The position numbers were made by a program, and so were the translations under genes. The notes under the pieces were generated by a model. It ran no database searches. It was not told the origin of the DNA and was given only the letters and a program-made list of their open reading frames with translations. This document shows positions 23,089 through 26,748 of a stretch of 26,748 nt of DNA, piece after piece. The DNA comes from an uncultured Coriobacteriaceae bacterium (lineage in GTDB: Bacteria; Actinomycetota; Coriobacteriia; Coriobacteriales; Eggerthellaceae). The DNA lies in contig USAB01000018.1 in NCBI GenBank assembly GCA_900552585.1, forward strand, positions 1 through 26,748, given 5' to 3'. Each line of letters starts with the position of its first letter. Position 1 is the stretch's first letter.

Positions 23089-23165
23089 ACGACTATCATG
23101 TCCCGGACCGGAGACGCTCGGCGGGCAGCGGCTCGCAGCGCCGCCGTCCCGGGCAAAGGATGTGA
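22743..23165 (+). CDS. Likely true C-terminal tail of FtsW, in the shifted frame
   Basis: This frame reads SGSLLDGISLSVGERADS and then about 100 residues dominated by Arg, Ser, Asp, Glu and Gly, ending HIVNDYHVPDRRRSAGSGSQRRRPGQRM with a stop at 23163-23165. That stop is 4 nt before the murG start, the tight spacing seen elsewhere in the cluster, while the other frame stops 81 nt earlier. The codons look natural for the organism. It is best read as the cytoplasmic tail of FtsW after a lost base near 22741, not as a separate gene. Confidence 0.6.
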   Translation, partial: SGSLLDGISLSVGERADSVRSSASARSRSNRGGSRSGRADGERRTGRSSRSSDEDRAERRSARSRSNSRSVRDRDAREGRSRSAADRSGRSARREDGLSAGDRNRSGRSGDLHIVNDYHVPDRRRSAGSGSQRRRPGQRM

Positions 23166-23169
23166 TTGC

Positions 23170-24270
23170 ATGCTGTTCGTGCTTTCCGGCGGCGGAACCG
23201 CCGGCCATATCAACCCTGCCCTGGCGCTTGCGGAGGTGCTGAAGGAACGCGGCCATGACGTGGTGTTTGCGGGTACGCCGCAGGGCATCGAGGCGCGCTT
23301 GGTACCGGAGGCGGGCCTGCCGTTCAAGCCGTTCGAGGCCGCCGGGTTCAACCGGCGCCATCCGAAGACGCTGCCGCATGCGCTGCGCCTGATCAACGCC
23401 AGCACGAAGAAGGCCGAGGCCTGGTTCGACGAGATCCATCCGGATTGCGTCGTGGGGTTCGGCGGCTACGTGTGCATACCCGTGGCGCGCGCGGCCGAGA
23501 AGAAGGGCATCCCCGTGGTGGTGCACGAGCAGAACTCCGTCATGGGCGTGGCGAACAAGTACCTGGCGAAGAAGGCTGCCGCCGTAGCGCTGACGTACCA
23601 GGTTGCCGGACAGGCCGTGGCGGACAAGTCGAAGCTGGTCGTGACCGGCAACCCGGTCCGCGCTTCCATCTTCGATTCGACGCGCGGACAGGGCCGCGCC
23701 ATGCTGGGCATTCCGGATGACGCGCTGATGCTGCTCGTGTTCGGCGGCAGCCTGGGCGCCCGCCACATCAATGCGGCCATATGCGAGCTGAAGGATCGAC
23801 TGCTGGCGGTGGAGAACCTCTACCTGGTGCACATCACCGGCCCGAAGGAGCTGGAGACCGTCGAGCATGACCTGGCCCTGACGCCGGAGCAGCGCAAGCG
23901 CTGGCAGGTCATGGGGTACCAGAACCGCATGGGCGAGACCATGGCCGCAGCGGATATGGTCGTGTCCCGCGCGGGAGCCACGTCGCTGGCCGAGATCTCC
24001 GGCCGTCAGATTCCCGCGCTGTTGGTGCCGTTCCCGTATGCCACTGCGGACCATCAGACCGTGAACGCGCGCGAATACGTTGAGGCCGGCGCGGCGTACA
24101 TGGTCCCCGACGATAAGGTGGAGGGTCCGGAGTTCGCCGACAAGCTATTCCGCATGATCCAGGACCCGGACGTGCGCCGCAGCATGCACGAGGCCGGCGC
24201 GAAGTTCGGCACGCGCGATGCAGCGGGCAATTTGGCAGATGTTGTGTTAGGCGCGGCATCCCGCAAGTAA
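23170..24270 (+). CDS. murG: UDP-N-acetylglucosamine--lipid I N-acetylglucosaminyltransferase MurG
   Basis: The 366-aa peripheral membrane glycosyltransferase (GT28) adds GlcNAc to lipid I, making lipid II. The N-terminal glycine-rich loop GGGTAGHINPALALAE (residues 7-22), GFGGYVCIP, HEQNSVMGVANK, GNPVR, the second loop GGSLGA (192-197) and the UDP-GlcNAc-binding SRAGATSLAEI are all present. Length is typical. The ATG at 23170 follows AAAGGATG 4-12 nt upstream. Its TAA stop ends at 24270, where an ATG in the murC frame begins. Confidence 0.97.
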   Translation: MLFVLSGGGTAGHINPALALAEVLKERGHDVVFAGTPQGIEARLVPEAGLPFKPFEAAGFNRRHPKTLPHALRLINASTKKAEAWFDEIHPDCVVGFGGYVCIPVARAAEKKGIPVVVHEQNSVMGVANKYLAKKAAAVALTYQVAGQAVADKSKLVVTGNPVRASIFDSTRGQGRAMLGIPDDALMLLVFGGSLGARHINAAICELKDRLLAVENLYLVHITGPKELETVEHDLALTPEQRKRWQVMGYQNRMGETMAAADMVVSRAGATSLAEISGRQIPALLVPFPYATADHQTVNAREYVEAGAAYMVPDDKVEGPEFADKLFRMIQDPDVRRSMHEAGAKFGTRDAAGNLADVVLGAASRK

Positions 24271-24320
24271 TGCCTATACAATGTTCTGATTTGGATACTG
24301 AAGAGGAAGCCAGGGTGGTT
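24271..24320 (+). promoter_or_regulatory. A/T-rich spacer before murC with a possible internal promoter
   Basis: The 50-nt stretch after murG contains TATACAAT (24275-24282), like other -10 boxes in this window, but no good -35. AAGAGGAAG (24301-24309) is the ribosome-binding sequence of murC. The sequence is in frame with an ATG at 24270, but its base composition is unlike coding sequence here. Confidence 0.3.
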
Positions 24321-25760
24321 ATGAGCACGGGAAAAATCCGGAAGGTGCATTTCATCGGCATCGGCGGCGTGGGCATGAGCGGCATCGCGCATGTTGCGCA
24401 TGATCAGGGGCTTCAGGTCAGCGGATCGGACCTCCGGTCCAGCCGCTACACGGACCAGCTGAAGGATGCGGGCGTGACGGTCTACATCGGCCAGTCCGCC
24501 GACAATCTGCCGGACGACAACGACGCCGTGGTCGTGGTGTCCACGGCCATCCTGGACAACAACCCGGAGCTGAAAGCGGCGAAGGAGCGCGGCATGACCA
24601 TCTGGCACCGCGCGCAGATGCTGGCCTACCTGGGCGTGGGCAAGAAGACGCTGGCCGTTGCGGGCACGCACGGCAAGACCACGTCGTCGTCCATGCTCGC
24701 CTCCACGCTGGACGCCATGGGCTATGACCCCAGCTTCCTGATCGGCGGCATCGTGCGCTCGTATGGCACGAACGCGCATTCCGGCTCCGGCGACTACTAC
24801 GTGGTGGAGGCCGACGAGAGCGACAAGTCGTTCACGTACCTGGATCCCGCCGCCGTCATGGTCACGAACATCGAGGCGGACCATCTGGACCACTATGCGA
24901 ACCTGGATGAGATTTACCAGCTGTTCTCGCAGTTCATGTCCTCCGTTCCGGAAGACGGCGTCATCGTGGCGTGCGGCGACCGGCCCCGGCTCGCGCAGCT
25001 TGCGAAGAGCCTGGATCGCACTGCGTACACGTACGGTTTCGACGAATCGTGCGATGCCCGCGTGACGTCTTGGGAGCCGAAGGGCATCGGCAGCGTGTTC
25101 ACGCTGGTGCTGCCGGACGACACGCGGGTGAATGGCTCCGTGAAGCAGAACCCCGGCAAGCACAACGTCTCGAACGCCGCCGGCGTGCTGACGCTCATCT
25201 GGGCGCTGGGCCTGCCTGTGGACAAGGCCGCCCTTGCGCTGGGAGAGTTTGCGGGCGTTGCGCGCCGCTTCGACCTGACGGGCGAAGCGGATGGCGTCAC
25301 GGTCGTGGACGACTACGCCCACCATCCCACGGAGATCGCCGCCACCATCAACGCCGCCGCGAAGCTGCCGTTCAAGCATGTATACGTGCTGTTCCAGCCG
25401 CACCGCTATTCGCGCGTGAAGCTGTTCACGGAAGTGCTGCATGACGAATTCGGCGCCGCATTCGATGCTGCGGACGGTGTGGTGTTCATGAACGTGTACC
25501 CGGCCGGCGAGATGCCCGTGCCCGGCGTGTCCGGCCGGACGTTCATGAATGTGGTGCTGGAGCACGAGGGCCATCCGGCCGTGCAGTACGTGCCGCATCG
25601 CATGGACGTGGTGCCGGCGCTCATGAAGATGCTGGAGCCCGGCGACCTGGTGTTCACCATGGGCGCCGGCGACGTGACGGCCATCGGCCCGCAGCTGCTG
25701 GATGCGCTGCGCCAGCGCGAGGCCGCACGCTCCGCGCACAAGGGGGACGCCGTCCGATGA
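24321..25760 (+). CDS. murC: UDP-N-acetylmuramate--L-alanine ligase MurC
   Basis: The cytoplasmic Mur ligase adds L-alanine to UDP-MurNAc, the first peptide step. Counting from 24321 it has 479 residues. KVHFIGIGGVGMSGIA is the N-terminal dinucleotide-like fold, GTHGKTTSS (115-123, Lys119) binds ATP, and VVEADESDKSF, NIEADHLDHY, HNVSNAAGVL and VDDYAHHPTEI are further family blocks. The start is uncertain. ATG 24321 matches the usual N-terminus. GTG 24315 is better spaced from the AAGAGGAAG site. ATG 24270 overlaps the murG stop but would add an atypical leader. The TGA stop overlaps the murB ATG by 4 nt (ATGA). Confidence 0.95.
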   Translation: MSTGKIRKVHFIGIGGVGMSGIAHVAHDQGLQVSGSDLRSSRYTDQLKDAGVTVYIGQSADNLPDDNDAVVVVSTAILDNNPELKAAKERGMTIWHRAQMLAYLGVGKKTLAVAGTHGKTTSSSMLASTLDAMGYDPSFLIGGIVRSYGTNAHSGSGDYYVVEADESDKSFTYLDPAAVMVTNIEADHLDHYANLDEIYQLFSQFMSSVPEDGVIVACGDRPRLAQLAKSLDRTAYTYGFDESCDARVTSWEPKGIGSVFTLVLPDDTRVNGSVKQNPGKHNVSNAAGVLTLIWALGLPVDKAALALGEFAGVARRFDLTGEADGVTVVDDYAHHPTEIAATINAAAKLPFKHVYVLFQPHRYSRVKLFTEVLHDEFGAAFDAADGVVFMNVYPAGEMPVPGVSGRTFMNVVLEHEGHPAVQYVPHRMDVVPALMKMLEPGDLVFTMGAGDVTAIGPQLLDALRQREAARSAHKGDAVR

Positions 25761-26686
25761 GCGCAGCCGAAGGGCGGGTATCCGCGCTGCCGTTCGCATA
25801 CGGGCCCAACTTCAAGGGTACCGTGCGCCGCGACGAACCCATGAGCCGTCATACCACGTATCGCATCGGCGGGCCCGCGTTGTACTTCATCGAGGTGGAG
25901 GACCTGCCTTCGCTGGCGCGCGTCATGGAGGATTGCGCGCGCTTCCGCGTGCCCTGGGCCATTGTGGGGCAGGGCAGCAACCTGCTGGTTTCCGACAACG
26001 GCTTCGCCGGCGCCGTCATCGTGCTGAAGGGGCAGTTCCGCACGTGGACGTTCGACCAGGAGCGCATGCGCTATTCCGTGGGCGCCGGCATGATGCTGTC
26101 GCGCATCGTGCAGGAGGCGTACCACCAGGGCTTCTCCGGCCTTGAGTTCGCCGTGGGAACGCCGGGCACCGTCGGCGGCGCCGTACGCATGAACGCCGGC
26201 ACACGCACGCAGTGGATCGGCCAGCGCGTGGTCTCCGTGACCACGTACAGCGTGGTCCGCGGGCTGCAGCGCCATCCGGGAAGCCGAATTGAATGGACGT
26301 ACCGCCATTCGTCGCTTCCCGCAGACGAAGTGGTGGTGGAATGCGAGCTGGCCGTGGAGAAAGGCGCCGAGATCCTGATCCGCAGCCGTATGGACGGCGC
26401 ATTGAACCGCCGGAAGAAATCGCAGCCCATGGGCATGCCGTCCTGTGGCAGCGTATTCCGCAACCCGGAAGGGAACAGCGCCGGCAAGCTGATCGAGCAG
26501 GCCGGCTTGAAGGGCGCCTCCGTTGGGGGTGCGCAGATCAGCACGGTGCATGCTAATTTCATCGTGAACAAGGGCGGCGCAACCGCCGTCGACGTGCTCG
26601 AGCTCATGCATCTGGCACAGGACAAAGTGAAAGAGACCTATGGCATCGAACTACAACCGGAAGTCCGCTTCCTCGGGTTCGCGTAG
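25757..26686 (+). CDS. murB: UDP-N-acetylenolpyruvoylglucosamine reductase MurB
   Basis: The 309-aa flavoenzyme uses NADPH to reduce UDP-GlcNAc-enolpyruvate to UDP-MurNAc, the substrate of MurC. The FAD-binding region has TTYRIGGPA, GQGSNLLVSD (71-80) and GTPGTVGGAVRMNAGT (134-149). The catalytic region has TYRHSSL (181-187), the proton-donor serine Ser232 in SCGSVFRNP, AGKLIEQAGLKG, STVHANFIVN and Glu302 in LQPEVRFLG. Length is normal. The start overlaps murC by ATGA. Position between murC and a likely ftsQ is the order known in many Gram-positive dcw clusters. Confidence 0.96.
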   Translation: MSAAEGRVSALPFAYGPNFKGTVRRDEPMSRHTTYRIGGPALYFIEVEDLPSLARVMEDCARFRVPWAIVGQGSNLLVSDNGFAGAVIVLKGQFRTWTFDQERMRYSVGAGMMLSRIVQEAYHQGFSGLEFAVGTPGTVGGAVRMNAGTRTQWIGQRVVSVTTYSVVRGLQRHPGSRIEWTYRHSSLPADEVVVECELAVEKGAEILIRSRMDGALNRRKKSQPMGMPSCGSVFRNPEGNSAGKLIEQAGLKGASVGGAQISTVHANFIVNKGGATAVDVLELMHLAQDKVKETYGIELQPEVRFLGFA

Positions 26687-26748
26687 CGGCCGGCCCACGC
26701 GCCGCCAGCGCCCGGCATCGGGGCGTTCGTCCGCCCGTCAGGTTCGCA
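26640..26748 (+). CDS. ftsQ: Start of a probable ftsQ (cut off by the window end)
   Basis: An open frame from the ATG at 26640 runs off the right edge. It gives about 36 residues beginning MASNYNRKSASSGSRSGRP, very rich in Arg, Ser and Gln. That composition fits the basic cytoplasmic tail that precedes the single membrane helix of FtsQ/DivIB, and ftsQ is the expected gene after murB. It overlaps the murB 3' end by 47 nt, longer than other overlaps here, and its ribosome-binding sequence (GAAAGAGA) is moderate. A later start beyond the window is possible. No domain is visible yet, so the name rests on position. Confidence 0.5.
   Translation, partial: MASNYNRKSASSGSRSGRPTRRQRPASGRSSARQVR

Noticed and set aside
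24054..25799. 581-residue minus-strand open frame
   Set aside because: It is antisense to murC and the murG end; no motifs and no ribosome-binding site.
1..26748. CRISPR arrays, tRNA or rRNA genes, insertion sequences
   Set aside because: I saw no regularly spaced repeats, no tRNA-like cloverleaf sequence and no terminal inverted repeats with a transposase.

Overview
The window is a high-GC bacterial chromosome segment, richest in Leu CTG, Thr ACG and Ala GCG codons. It contains a long division and cell-wall (dcw) cluster. The MurE carries the DNPR signature of enzymes that add meso-diaminopimelate. MraZ-box promoter architecture, charged tails on FtsW, FtsQ and MurJ, and TATAAT/TACAAT-type -10 boxes fit a Gram-positive actinobacterium. 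The overall style suggests Coriobacteriia (Eggerthellaceae-like), but this placement is inference and was not searched.

Layout. 1-138: a terminator of an upstream gene and a leader. 139-1209: a membrane acyltransferase, poorer in GC than the rest. 1409-2257: an unrecognised acidic 282-aa protein. 2381-3829 (minus): a MocR/PdxR regulator facing away from pdxS-pdxT (4095-5541), the two-gene PLP synthase operon. A 43-bp nested palindrome lies between the divergent genes. 5716-5997: an unrecognised 93-aa protein. 6053-7885 (minus): MurJ lipid II flippase, divergent from nadK (7946-8869). 9108-10793: pyrG, behind a leader with a possible attenuator hairpin. 10950-11879: a XerD-type recombinase. 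11880-12203: a terminator followed by a promoter studded with TGGGG MraZ boxes. 12204 to the end: mraZ, rsmH, ftsL-like, ftsI, murE, murF, mraY, murD, ftsW, murG, murC, murB and the first codons of a probable ftsQ, all on the plus strand and mostly overlapping or a few bases apart.

How the genes work together. MurC, MurD, MurE and MurF build UDP-MurNAc-pentapeptide on the UDP-MurNAc made by MurB. MraY and MurG make lipid I and lipid II, MurJ flips lipid II, and FtsW with FtsI polymerise and crosslink it at the septum with FtsL and FtsQ. MraZ probably represses its own operon.

The most striking observations are three apparent single-base losses in 2.3 kb (two in murD, one in ftsW). Each falls in a short G or C run, and each restores a full-length protein if one base is added. 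Sequencing or assembly error is the simplest explanation. The best regulatory candidates are the PdxR operator and the pyrG leader hairpin. I found no CRISPR array, tRNA, rRNA, insertion sequence or clearly new multi-gene system. Apart from the two unrecognised proteins and these regulatory sites, the region is housekeeping.
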